Below are positions 1 through 7,210 of a stretch of DNA of 15,286 nucleotides, piece by piece. Numbering within the stretch: the first letter of the stretch is position 1; the number at the start of each line of letters is the position of its first letter. The notes beneath the pieces were generated by a model. That model saw only the letters and a program-made list of their open reading frames with translations, ran no database searches and had not been told where the DNA came from. Source of the DNA: Bacteroidales bacterium Bact_23 (GTDB taxonomy: Bacteria; Bacteroidota; Bacteroidia; Bacteroidales; Lentimicrobiaceae); NCBI GenBank assembly GCA_001603685.1, contig LUZO01000157.1:1-15286 (forward strand), in the 5' to 3' direction. A program made the position numbers and the translations under genes.

Positions 1-13
1 AGCTTCAAATATC

Positions 14-21
14 TATTTTTG
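14..21 (+). promoter_or_regulatory. Candidate -7 promoter element for the etfBA-acd operon
   Basis: TATTTTTG matches the Bacteroidota -7 consensus TAnnTTTG exactly. The matching -33 element would lie at or before the left window edge and cannot be checked. A start of transcription near position 27 would give a leader of about 67 nt before the etfB ATG at 94. The call rests on one short motif in AT-rich DNA. Confidence 0.45.
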
Positions 22-26
22 CAGTC

Positions 27-57
27 AGGTAATGGTCACAGAGTAATGTAATTACCT
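27..57. promoter_or_regulatory. Candidate operator: nested palindromes upstream of etfB
   Basis: A 13-bp palindrome, GTAAT-GTA-ATTAC, lies at 43-55. A third half-site, GGTAAT, lies at 28-33, so AGGTAAT (27-33) and ATTACCT (51-57) also form a 7-bp inverted repeat. The elements sit just after the candidate -7 motif, where a repressor could block transcription. No regulator is encoded in the window, and the regulatory role is inferred. Confidence 0.35.
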
Positions 58-93
58 ATGTAAATAATTGCATATTTCACGAAAAACCCGATT

Positions 94-966
94 ATGAGTT
101 TTAGAATTATTGTGCTTGCCAAACAGGTTCCTGACACCCGCAATGTTGGCAAAGATGCGATGAAAGCGGATGGTACGGTTAACCGTTCAGTCCTTCCCGC
201 CATTTTCAACCCCGAAGATCTGAATGCGCTTGAGATGGCTTTGCGAATCAAGGATCAGCGCAGGGATTGCGAAGTGATTGTCCTTACCATGGGGCCTTTC
301 AGGGCTGCCGAGATTATCCGTGAAGCCATGTACCGCGGCGCCGACCGTGGCTACCTGATTACCGACCGTAAATTTGCCGGATCGGATACGCTGGCCACTT
401 CGTATGCCCTTTCGCTGGCGGTGAAAAAGCTGGAGCCTTACCATCTGGTTCTCTCAGGCCGCCAGGCCATCGACGGCGATACCGCACAGGTAGGCCCGCA
501 GACAGCCGAAAAGCTGCACCTGCCACAGATTACCTATGTGGAAGAGGTGAAAGAGGTAACCGAAAAGCACATCATTGTAAAGCGCAGACTCGAGCGGGGT
601 GTGGAAACCGTAAAATCGCCGCTGCCCGCCATGATTACCGTTCACGGATCGGCTGCCGCCTGCCGCCAGCGGGTATCCAAGCTGCTGATGAAGTACAAGC
701 ATGCACGCACCGTTACCGAACTGCAGAACGAAACCAAGGATTATACCGAGCTGTACGACCAGCGTCCTTACCTGCAACTGCAGGAATGGTCGGTTGACGA
801 TCTGAATGCAGATGTAAGCATGCTCGGATTGTCGGGATCGCCCACCAAGGTGAAGAAGATTGATAATGTGGTGTTTGTCCATAAAGACTCCAAAAAGCTG
901 ACCGCTTCCGACGAGGATATCGACGGCCTGATGAAGGAGCTGATTAACAGCCATGTAATTGGATAG
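94..966 (+). CDS. etfB: Electron transfer flavoprotein subunit beta, bifurcating-type
   Basis: This is the small subunit of the cytoplasmic ETF heterodimer, which takes electrons from acyl-CoA dehydrogenases. The 290-residue chain begins with the typical KQVPDT segment (10-15). It continues with the NPEDLNALEMAL helix (39-50), DRKFAGSDTLATS (91-103) and GRQAIDGDTAQVGP (122-135). In known ETFs, DGDTAQVGP is associated with a second FAD in EtfB, as in clostridial electron-bifurcating ETFs. Ordinary mitochondrial-type ETFs bind AMP there and carry a different motif. The protein is slightly longer than the usual 250-265 residues because of its C-terminal part. It is followed after 35 nt by etfA and then by an acyl-CoA dehydrogenase, an obvious functional operon. 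The ATG at 94 directly precedes the conserved N-terminal strand. The family call is firm; the bifurcating type is inferred from motifs. Confidence 0.96.
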   Translation: MSFRIIVLAKQVPDTRNVGKDAMKADGTVNRSVLPAIFNPEDLNALEMALRIKDQRRDCEVIVLTMGPFRAAEIIREAMYRGADRGYLITDRKFAGSDTLATSYALSLAVKKLEPYHLVLSGRQAIDGDTAQVGPQTAEKLHLPQITYVEEVKEVTEKHIIVKRRLERGVETVKSPLPAMITVHGSAAACRQRVSKLLMKYKHARTVTELQNETKDYTELYDQRPYLQLQEWSVDDLNADVSMLGLSGSPTKVKKIDNVVFVHKDSKKLTASDEDIDGLMKELINSHVIG

Positions 967-1001
967 GCAGCAAGTGTAAACCCTTAAAACTGAGAAGAAC
1001 C

Positions 1002-2024
1002 GTGAATAATATATTTGTTTATTGTGAGCTTACCGAAGAGAAAACCATCGCTGATGTAAGCCTTGAGTTACTGTCAAAGGGCCGCCGCCTTGCCACCGAA
1101 CTGGGCGTTAAGCTTGAAGCCGTTGTCATCGGGTCGGATCTGAAGAACATCGAAGAGCAGATCTTTCCGTTTGGCGCCGATGTGGTTCATGTAGCCGACG
1201 ACAAACGACTGTTTCCCTACACCACCCTGCCGCATTCGGCCATCGTGCTGAATATCTTCGGCCAGGAGAAGCCTGAGATTGCGCTGTTCGGTGCCACCTC
1301 GATAGGCCGCGATCTGGCTCCGCGCATTGCTTCGGCACTGCGTTGCGGACTCACCGCCGACTGTACCAGCCTTGAAATCGGCGATCATTTCGAAAACAAA
1401 ACCCAGACCGAATATAAAAACCTGCTTTATCAGATCAGGCCGGCATTCGGCGGAAACATCATCGCCACCATCATCAATACCGAAACGCGCCCGCAAATGG
1501 CAACCGTCAGGGAAGGGGTGATGAAGAAAGAGGTGTACGACCCCAAATACAAGGGAAAAGTTAAAAAGGTAGATGCTGCAGCCATCCTCAAGGATGAGGA
1601 TCTGGTTGTTGAGATCATCGACCGCCAGATGGAAGCCAGCAAAATCAACATCAAGAATGCGCAGGTGATCATCGCCGGCGGTTATGGCGTGGGTTCGCGC
1701 GAGAATTTCAGGTTGCTTTACGACCTTGCCGATGTGCTGGGAGCTCAGGTAGGTGCTTCAAGAGCGGCTGTGGATGCCGGTTTTTCGGAGCATGAGCGCC
1801 AGATCGGACAGACCGGAATTACGGTTCGCCCCAAACTTTATATCGCCTGTGGCATCTCCGGTGCCGTTCAGCACAGAGCGGGCATGGACCAGTCGGCACA
1901 AATCATCTCCATAAACACCGACCCCAACGCACCCATTAATCAGATTGCCGATTACACCATCATCGGAAGCGTTTCCGAGGTGATTCCCAAGATGATTAAG
2001 TATTACAAATCAAATTCAAAGTAA
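1002..2024 (+). CDS. etfA: Electron transfer flavoprotein subunit alpha
   Basis: This is the large ETF subunit, carrying the FAD that shuttles electrons to and from the acyl-CoA dehydrogenase. The N-terminal domain contains GATSIGRDLAPR (97-108), GLTADCTSL (116-124), RPAFGGNIIATI (146-157) and RPQMATVREGVM (163-174). The C-terminal FAD domain starts near residue 215, with AGGYGVGS (225-232), the ASRAAVDAG segment (252-260) and the conserved signature at about 267-296, including QIGQTG and CGISGAVQH. The length of 340 residues is normal. The start is GTG at 1002, which gives the expected MNNIFVYCE amino end; no in-frame ATG lies close by. There is no clear Shine-Dalgarno sequence. It lies 35 nt after etfB and 44 nt before the acyl-CoA dehydrogenase, so one transcript is likely. 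No [4Fe-4S] ferredoxin extension is present at the N-terminus, unlike some bifurcating EtfA proteins. Confidence 0.96.
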   Translation: MNNIFVYCELTEEKTIADVSLELLSKGRRLATELGVKLEAVVIGSDLKNIEEQIFPFGADVVHVADDKRLFPYTTLPHSAIVLNIFGQEKPEIALFGATSIGRDLAPRIASALRCGLTADCTSLEIGDHFENKTQTEYKNLLYQIRPAFGGNIIATIINTETRPQMATVREGVMKKEVYDPKYKGKVKKVDAAAILKDEDLVVEIIDRQMEASKINIKNAQVIIAGGYGVGSRENFRLLYDLADVLGAQVGASRAAVDAGFSEHERQIGQTGITVRPKLYIACGISGAVQHRAGMDQSAQIISINTDPNAPINQIADYTIIGSVSEVIPKMIKYYKSNSK

Positions 2025-2068
2025 ACCGGCGTTAAGGCAGATTTACCAAATCAAAAGCATTTTGAAAA

Positions 2069-3775
2069 ATGGCCAACTTTTATACCGACAACGAAAACCT
2101 GAAGTTTCACCTGAGCCATCCGCTGATGGAGAAAATCGTGAAACTGAAAGAGAATAACTATTCTGAAAAAGATGTGCATGACTATGCGCCTCTCGATTTT
2201 GAGGATGCCCTTGACAGCTACGACAAGGTGCTTGAAATCATAGGCGAAATCTCCGGCGACATCATTGCGCCCAACGCCGAGAGCGTTGACCAGGAAGGGC
2301 CGCAGCTTGTCGATAATGCCGTGGTTTATGCCCGCGGCACTCAGGAGAACCACGATGCGCTGGTAAAGGCAGGGATGATCGGCATGTCGCTGCCCAGGCA
2401 GTACGGCGGGCTGAACTTCCCGATTGTACCCTATGTGATGTCGGCCGAGATCGTTTCGCGCGCCGACGCCGGCTTTGCCAACATCTGGGGGCTGCAGGAC
2501 TGCGCCGAAACCATTCATGAATTCGGCTCCGAAGAGATTAAGAACGAATACCTGCCCCGTTTCAATAAAGGCGCCACCGCTGCAATGGACCTCACCGAAC
2601 CCGATGCCGGCTCCGACCTTCAGGCAGTGCAGCTAAAGGCTACCCTCGATCCGGCAACCGGAACCTGGTACCTTGATGGCGTAAAACGATTCATTACCAA
2701 CGGCGATGCCGACATCTCGCTGGTTCTGGCCCGTTCGGAGCCCAACACCACCGATGCACGCGGACTCTCATTGTTCGTTTACGATCGCTATCATAAAGCG
2801 GTGAAAATCAGAAGAATTGAGAACAAACTCGGCATTAAGGGTTCGCCTACCTGCGAGCTGGTGTTTAAAAACGCCCCCGCTAAACTGGTTGGTGATACCA
2901 AAATGGGTCTGATTAAATATGTAATGTCGCTGATGAATTCCGCCCGTCTGGGTGTAGGGGCACAGTCGGTGGGCATTGCCGAGGCTGCCTGGCGCGAAGC
3001 ACTGAAATATGCTCAGGAACGCGAACAGTTCGGAAAGGCGATTATTCAGTATCCTGCTGTTTATGAAATGATTACAAATATGCAGGTGAAAACCAACGCC
3101 ATCCGTTCGCTGCTTTACGAAACCGCCCGTTATGTGGATGTTTACAAGGCTTATACCTTTATCCAGCAGGAGCGCAAGCTGGAGCCCGCCGAACGCGAGG
3201 AGTATAAATACTATCTGAAGCTGGCCGATGTATTCACCCCGCTGCTGAAGCTTTTCTCAAGCGAATACAGCAACCAGATTGCTTACGATGCCATTCAGAT
3301 TCACGGTGGAACCGGCTATATGAAGGATTTCCCCGTGGAGCGCCTCTACCGCGATGCCCGCATCACCACCATTTACGAAGGCACTTCGCAGCTTCAGGTG
3401 GTGGCTGCCATCCGTGGAGTGGGTAACGGCATTTACCTGAAAGCCATGCAGACCTATGCCGAAACTCAGGTGCGCCCCGAACTGCAGTACATGAAATCGC
3501 AGCTTGAGAAAATGACCGAACAGTACAGCAGGGCAGTTGCAAAGGTAAATGAGTATGAAGACAATGAGTTCCTCGATTTCCATGCCCGCCGCCTGGTTGA
3601 AATGGCCGGAAATGTGATTATGGGCTACCTGTTGCTGCTCGATGCCAACCGCGAGGAGGCTTACACCAAATCGGCCGATATCTTCATCCGCATGGGTAGA
3701 GCCGAAAATACAGGAAAACTAAGCTTTATTAACCAAAGTCACCCCAGAGACCTTGGTTCCTACAAACAGGTTTAA
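2069..3775 (+). CDS. Acyl-CoA dehydrogenase, long form with C-terminal extension
   Basis: This is an FAD-dependent alpha,beta-dehydrogenase of acyl-CoA thioesters, passing electrons to the ETF encoded just upstream. The 568-residue protein has the N-terminal helical domain (about 40-170), the first family signature around DLTEPDAGSD (174-183) and the middle beta domain ending near 265. The C-terminal helical domain includes REQFGKAI (318-325). The second signature spans about 409-432, followed by IYEGTSQ, where E437 aligns with the catalytic glutamate of medium-chain acyl-CoA dehydrogenase. Classical enzymes have about 380 residues. This one has a 40-residue N-terminal lead and a helical extension of about 120 residues after 450, as in the long bacterial subgroup of 560-600 residues. 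Chain-length specificity cannot be read from the sequence; branched-chain or fatty acyl-CoA are both possible. It is the last gene of the operon and is closed by the terminator at 3805-3838. Confidence 0.93.
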   Translation: MANFYTDNENLKFHLSHPLMEKIVKLKENNYSEKDVHDYAPLDFEDALDSYDKVLEIIGEISGDIIAPNAESVDQEGPQLVDNAVVYARGTQENHDALVKAGMIGMSLPRQYGGLNFPIVPYVMSAEIVSRADAGFANIWGLQDCAETIHEFGSEEIKNEYLPRFNKGATAAMDLTEPDAGSDLQAVQLKATLDPATGTWYLDGVKRFITNGDADISLVLARSEPNTTDARGLSLFVYDRYHKAVKIRRIENKLGIKGSPTCELVFKNAPAKLVGDTKMGLIKYVMSLMNSARLGVGAQSVGIAEAAWREALKYAQEREQFGKAIIQYPAVYEMITNMQVKTNAIRSLLYETARYVDVYKAYTFIQQERKLEPAEREEYKYYLKLADVFTPLLKLFSSEYSNQIAYDAIQIHGGTGYMKDFPVERLYRDARITTIYEGTSQLQVVAAIRGVGNGIYLKAMQTYAETQVRPELQYMKSQLEKMTEQYSRAVAKVNEYEDNEFLDFHARRLVEMAGNVIMGYLLLLDANREEAYTKSADIFIRMGRAENTGKLSFINQSHPRDLGSYKQV

Positions 3776-3804
3776 TATCTGGGAAAACCTTAATCACTGC
3801 TTGC

Positions 3805-3838
3805 AAAAAAGCCATTGCGTTATGCAATGGCTTTTTTT
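3805..3838. terminator. Bidirectional intrinsic terminator between convergent genes
   Basis: A perfect 14-bp inverted repeat (3805-3818 and 3824-3837) encloses a 5-nt loop. Its core is GCCATTGC/GCAATGGC, flanked by A6 on one side and T7 on the other. It therefore forms a GC-containing hairpin with a U-tract on both strands, ending both the acyl-CoA dehydrogenase (stop 3775) and the fused E1 gene (stop 3863). Confidence 0.92.
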
Positions 3839-3862
3839 AATAAACAGATATTCAAATAGTTA

Positions 3863-6289
3863 TCAGAAAATCTTCGGATATTTTGTCGGGTTATAGTCGT
3901 GCATGATGTTGTAAACCGCATCGAACACATCCTCGGCATTCGGGTTTGAGAAGTAGTCGCCGTCGGTGCTGTAGGCGGCACGGTGCGGTTTGCCGGTAAC
4001 GGTTCTGGGAGGTGCGTCAAGGTAGAGGTAACCGTTCTGCTCCTCAAGGATTTTCTGCATCATATAGGAGGTTGCACCGCCGGGAACATCCTCATCGAAG
4101 AAGACGATCTTGTTGGTTTTGCGCAGCGATTTAACCACAGTGTAGTCGAGGTCGAAGGGGATAAGCGACTGAACATCAATCAGTTCGCATGAAATATTGA
4201 AAGCTCTCAGTTGCTCAACGGCATCTTCGGCGATTCTTACGCAGGAACCGTAGGTTACCAGGGTAACATCTGTTCCCTGCTGCAGCACTTCCGGATAGCC
4301 TGGCGCAATGCGGTATTCGCCGATGTTGGCGGGGCGTTTCTCGTGCAGGCGGTAACCGTTCAGCGGCTCGATGATGATGGCCGGCTCGTCGGAGGCCATC
4401 ATGGTGTTATAGAAGCCTGAAGCCTGAGTCATATTTCTGGGAACCAGCACATAAACCCCTCTTACCGAGTTGATTACCATACTCAGCGGCGATCCGGCAT
4501 GCCAGATTCCCTCAAGCCTGTGGCCGCGGGTGCTGATGATCATGGGGGCCTTCTGTCCGCCTTTGGTGCGGTACTGCAGGGTGGCAAGGTCGTCACTGAT
4601 TACCTGAAGCCCGAACAGCAGATAGTCGAAATACTGGATTTCGGCTATCGGTCTGAAACCGCGCATGGCAAGCCCCAGCCCCTGACCGATGATGGTGGCT
4701 TCGCGGATACCGGTATCGAAAATACGGTTCACTCCGTATTTCTCCTGAATCCCTTCCCAGGTCTGGTTTACCCCGCCAATCTTCCCGACATCCTCGCCAA
4801 AAACAACCATCTCGGGATATTTCGACATCAGAGCATCGAAATTGTCGCGCAGAATCTCCCTGCCCGGAACCATCATCGATTTTTCGTCAAATACCGGTTC
4901 AATAGGTTCAATGTTGGAAACCTTCCTGGCGGACTCGCTGTAAAGATGCGAGCTGTATCGTTCTGTATTGTCGGCCATCTCTCTTTCGAGCCATGCGCTG
5001 ACATTGATTTTCAGCGAGTTTTCGGGATTGCTGCACGAATCGCAGATCAGCCTCAGGATTTTGCGTGCCGAGGAGATCACATCCTTGCGGATAGGGTCTG
5101 AAATCAGGCGCAGATCCTCCTTGATGGCTTCTATCTTGCTGGTTTTTGCACAGTTACAGGTAGTCAGGTCGGTGATTTTCAGCAACTCATCGCGCTTTGC
5201 CTTTATTGGAAGGCTGTAGTTGTCCCAGGCTGCCTTTCTGGCTTTCTTAACACGGTCAAGCCCTTCCTTTTCAATCTGGTCAATCTCTTCGGAAGTGGCG
5301 ATCTGTTGGGCAATCATCCATTCGCGCAGGCGGGCAATGCCGTCGTTCTGCTTTTCCCATTCCAGCCGCTCCTTCGATTTGTATCTTTCGTGCGATCCGC
5401 TGGTGGAATGCCCCTGCGGCTGAGTGAGGCCGTAAACATGGAACAGAACCGGCACCTGGTCTCTGCGGCAGATCTCAATTCCTTCGCGATAAACCCTCAC
5501 CAGTTCGGCATAGTCGCCGCCATCAACGGTATAAATCCGGTATCCGGGGCCGTTTTCATCGGTTTCGAATCCCCGCAGAATGGCTGAAATATTCTGCTTG
5601 GTGGTCTGATATTTATTCGGAACGGAAATGCCATAACCATCGTCCCACACCGAAATGGCCATGGGCACCTGAAGCACGCCGGCGGCATTGATGGTTTCGA
5701 AAAAGTGGCCTTCCGAAGTGGAGGCATCGCCAATGGTGCCGAAGGCTACCTCGCTGCCGTTGTCCGAGAACCCTTTCAGGATGGAGCGGTCGCTTGCCTG
5801 CCTGAATAGTTTCGATGCCAGCGCAAGTCCCAGCAAACGAGGCATTTGCCCGGCGGTGGGAGAGATGTCGGCCGAGCTGTTCTTCTGACTGGTCAGATCC
5901 TTCCAGTTGCCATCCTTGTCGAGACTGCGGGTGGCAAAATGGTTGTTCATTACCCTGCCGGCAGTTCCGGGATTGAACCGGTCGTCGGTATCGCCGTATA
6001 TCTGTGCGAAAAACTCCTCAAGCCCCATCATCCCGGTAGCAAACATAAAGGTCTGGTCCCGGTAGTAACCCGACCTCCAGTCGCCCTCACGGAATACTTT
6101 CGCCATGGCAAGCTGCGGAATCTCTTTTCCGTCTCCGAAAATGCCGAATTTACCTTTTCCGGTGAGTACATCGCGGCGGCCGGCCAAACTGGCCTGACGG
6201 CTTTCATAGGCAATGCGGTAGTCGTTTTTTACTTCTTCAATGTATTCTTTTGATAATGAAACTTTTGCGTTTAAAGATGATGATTTCAT
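3863..6289 (-). CDS. 2-oxoacid dehydrogenase E1, fused alpha and beta subunits (branched-chain type)
   Basis: This is a thiamine-diphosphate enzyme that decarboxylates 2-oxoacids and hands the acyl group to a lipoyl E2, giving acyl-CoA. The single 808-residue chain holds an E1-alpha half (about 15-345), a linker, and an E1-beta half (about 470-808). In the alpha half are GYYRDQT (74-80), GDASTSEGH (187-195) and the loop GHSTSGSHERY (293-303), which matches the phosphorylation-loop region of branched-chain and pyruvate E1-alpha. The usual Asn pair closing the thiamine motif is Asp216-Asp217 in WDDGYGIS. In the beta half are FGEDVGKIGG, FDTGIREATIIG with the likely cofactor-activating E530, and H597. 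The linker carries C378-x-C380 and C416-xx-C419. No E2 or E3 gene is nearby, and substrate specificity is inferred only. Start ATG 6289 follows an A-rich leader. The family call is sure. Confidence 0.92.
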   Translation of the reverse strand: MKSSSLNAKVSLSKEYIEEVKNDYRIAYESRQASLAGRRDVLTGKGKFGIFGDGKEIPQLAMAKVFREGDWRSGYYRDQTFMFATGMMGLEEFFAQIYGDTDDRFNPGTAGRVMNNHFATRSLDKDGNWKDLTSQKNSSADISPTAGQMPRLLGLALASKLFRQASDRSILKGFSDNGSEVAFGTIGDASTSEGHFFETINAAGVLQVPMAISVWDDGYGISVPNKYQTTKQNISAILRGFETDENGPGYRIYTVDGGDYAELVRVYREGIEICRRDQVPVLFHVYGLTQPQGHSTSGSHERYKSKERLEWEKQNDGIARLREWMIAQQIATSEEIDQIEKEGLDRVKKARKAAWDNYSLPIKAKRDELLKITDLTTCNCAKTSKIEAIKEDLRLISDPIRKDVISSARKILRLICDSCSNPENSLKINVSAWLEREMADNTERYSSHLYSESARKVSNIEPIEPVFDEKSMMVPGREILRDNFDALMSKYPEMVVFGEDVGKIGGVNQTWEGIQEKYGVNRIFDTGIREATIIGQGLGLAMRGFRPIAEIQYFDYLLFGLQVISDDLATLQYRTKGGQKAPMIISTRGHRLEGIWHAGSPLSMVINSVRGVYVLVPRNMTQASGFYNTMMASDEPAIIIEPLNGYRLHEKRPANIGEYRIAPGYPEVLQQGTDVTLVTYGSCVRIAEDAVEQLRAFNISCELIDVQSLIPFDLDYTVVKSLRKTNKIVFFDEDVPGGATSYMMQKILEEQNGYLYLDAPPRTVTGKPHRAAYSTDGDYFSNPNAEDVFDAVYNIMHDYNPTKYPKIF

Positions 6290-6343
6290 AATGCTGTTTA
6301 TTTAAAGTAAGTCACCCGGAAAACAGGGCTCCGGTTGCGTTAA

Positions 6344-6373
6344 CAAATATCGGAATTATTGGTTCAGGAACAA
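6344..6373 (-). promoter_or_regulatory. Candidate promoter for the fused E1 gene
   Basis: On the minus strand GATATTTG (6351 down to 6344) differs from the Bacteroidota -7 consensus TAnnTTTG at one base. A TTG (6373-6371) lies upstream with a 19-bp spacer, within the accepted range for the -33 element. Transcription would begin near 6338, about 50 nt before the ATG at 6289. Confidence 0.35.
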
Positions 6374-6394
6374 CAGAATAAAGGTGATTCTGTT
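6372..6394 (-). terminator. Possible weak terminator or inverted repeat after the secreted-protein gene
   Basis: AACAGAAT (6372-6379) and ATTCTGTT (6387-6394) form a perfect 8-bp stem with a 7-nt loop, 16 nt after the stop of the 6410-7210 gene. There is no U-tract on the minus strand and the stem is AT-rich, so termination would be weak. It also overlaps the candidate -33 element of the E1 promoter and could be an operator instead. Confidence 0.25.
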
Positions 6395-6409
6395 TTGCGG
6401 GGGCGGTTT

Positions 6410-7210
6410 TTATTCCGGATGTTCCTCTGCAGGTACAACAGTTTCCCGTGATTGCTCCGGTTCTTTCTCCCTCAGGCACTGCCTGACAAGCTCCACAATG
6501 CGGTATCCCGGCAACTGCTCAATCATTTGCAGGGTGATGTTGCAGCGTCTCAGCAGCGCATCGATCTCTTCATCGCCCTTCAGGCCATACCTGTGGCTGA
6601 GCACTTCCGGCGACAGGATTTTCAGGAATTCATTCCGCAGCTTGTTGCGCTCATTTATGGCGGCCATCTTTTTTAACTGCCTGGCCTCTTTTGAGAAGTT
6701 GTCGTAAAGAAGGCTGAACGGCCCCGGAAGCAGAATGCCGCCCTTCGGATTCTCGTACCTTCTTCTGAAAGGCTCCGAGGGTAGATTAAGCTTTTTGGCC
6801 AGCTCCTCTTCAGGAGTTTTCAGTTCAATAAATTCCCGCCGGAATTCGGCATAGGTGGCCGGATAAGCCCTGATAACCGGCCCCGAAATGCTGAGGGTAT
6901 CCTCGAAAAGCGTTATTTTAATGCTGTAATTCAGTGAGGTAAGGTTTGCGGGGATGCGGAAATTGTACGGTTTGTATCCGATCATGGTGACCCTAAGTGA
7001 ATCGTTTTTTGCCAGCACCAGCGAGAAATTGCCCTGATAATCGGTAAAAGTTCCGTAAAACCGCGTGGTATTGCGCACATGTGCTCCGGTGAGCGCCTCA
7101 CCCTGCAGATTGCGGACAGAGCCTTTCAGCATGATATACTCCTGAGCCTCAAGAACTCCCGCACCAAAAAGCAACTGAAGGGATATCAAAAAAAGCCGGA
7201 CTCTGTTCAT
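6410..7210 (-). CDS. Secreted carboxypeptidase-regulatory-like domain protein
   Basis: The function is unknown. The 266-residue protein starts with a likely signal peptide (residues 1-23: Arg3 and Arg5, a Leu/Phe-rich core, then LEAQ), so it should be exported to the periplasm or outer membrane. Residues about 26-103 resemble the CarboxypepD_reg-like beta-sandwich common in Bacteroidota surface proteins, with KGSVRNLQGEALTGAHV (29-45), GTFTDYQGNFSL (53-64) and MIGYKPYNF (76-84). The rest, about 115-250, is charged and helical and includes GPFSLLYDNFSKEARQLKK (163-181). Similar stand-alone proteins of 250-300 residues are widespread in this phylum. It is too short to be a TonB-dependent receptor, and nothing indicates that it is truncated. 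It lies 120 nt upstream of the E1 gene on the same strand, but a candidate promoter between them argues against a shared transcript. Confidence 0.8.
   Translation of the reverse strand: MNRVRLFLISLQLLFGAGVLEAQEYIMLKGSVRNLQGEALTGAHVRNTTRFYGTFTDYQGNFSLVLAKNDSLRVTMIGYKPYNFRIPANLTSLNYSIKITLFEDTLSISGPVIRAYPATYAEFRREFIELKTPEEELAKKLNLPSEPFRRRYENPKGGILLPGPFSLLYDNFSKEARQLKKMAAINERNKLRNEFLKILSPEVLSHRYGLKGDEEIDALLRRCNITLQMIEQLPGYRIVELVRQCLREKEPEQSRETVVPAEEHPE

Noticed and set aside
454..954. Minus-strand reading frame of 166 codons opposite etfB
   Set aside because: It fully overlaps etfB, shows no family resemblance, and no start signals support it.
4499..5101. Long plus-strand reading frame of 200 codons opposite the fused E1 gene
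   Set aside because: It is antisense to a well-recognised enzyme, has no known motif, and reflects the codon bias of the true gene.
3863..6289. Reading the E1 gene as transketolase or another thiamine enzyme
   Set aside because: The order alpha motifs, phosphorylation-loop-like GHSTSGS and beta motifs with FDTGIRE and the His597 region fits 2-oxoacid dehydrogenase E1, not transketolase.
6410..7210. A broken TonB-dependent receptor
   Set aside because: The carboxypeptidase-regulatory domain is present but no plug or barrel sequence follows on either strand, and the reading frame is intact with a signal peptide.
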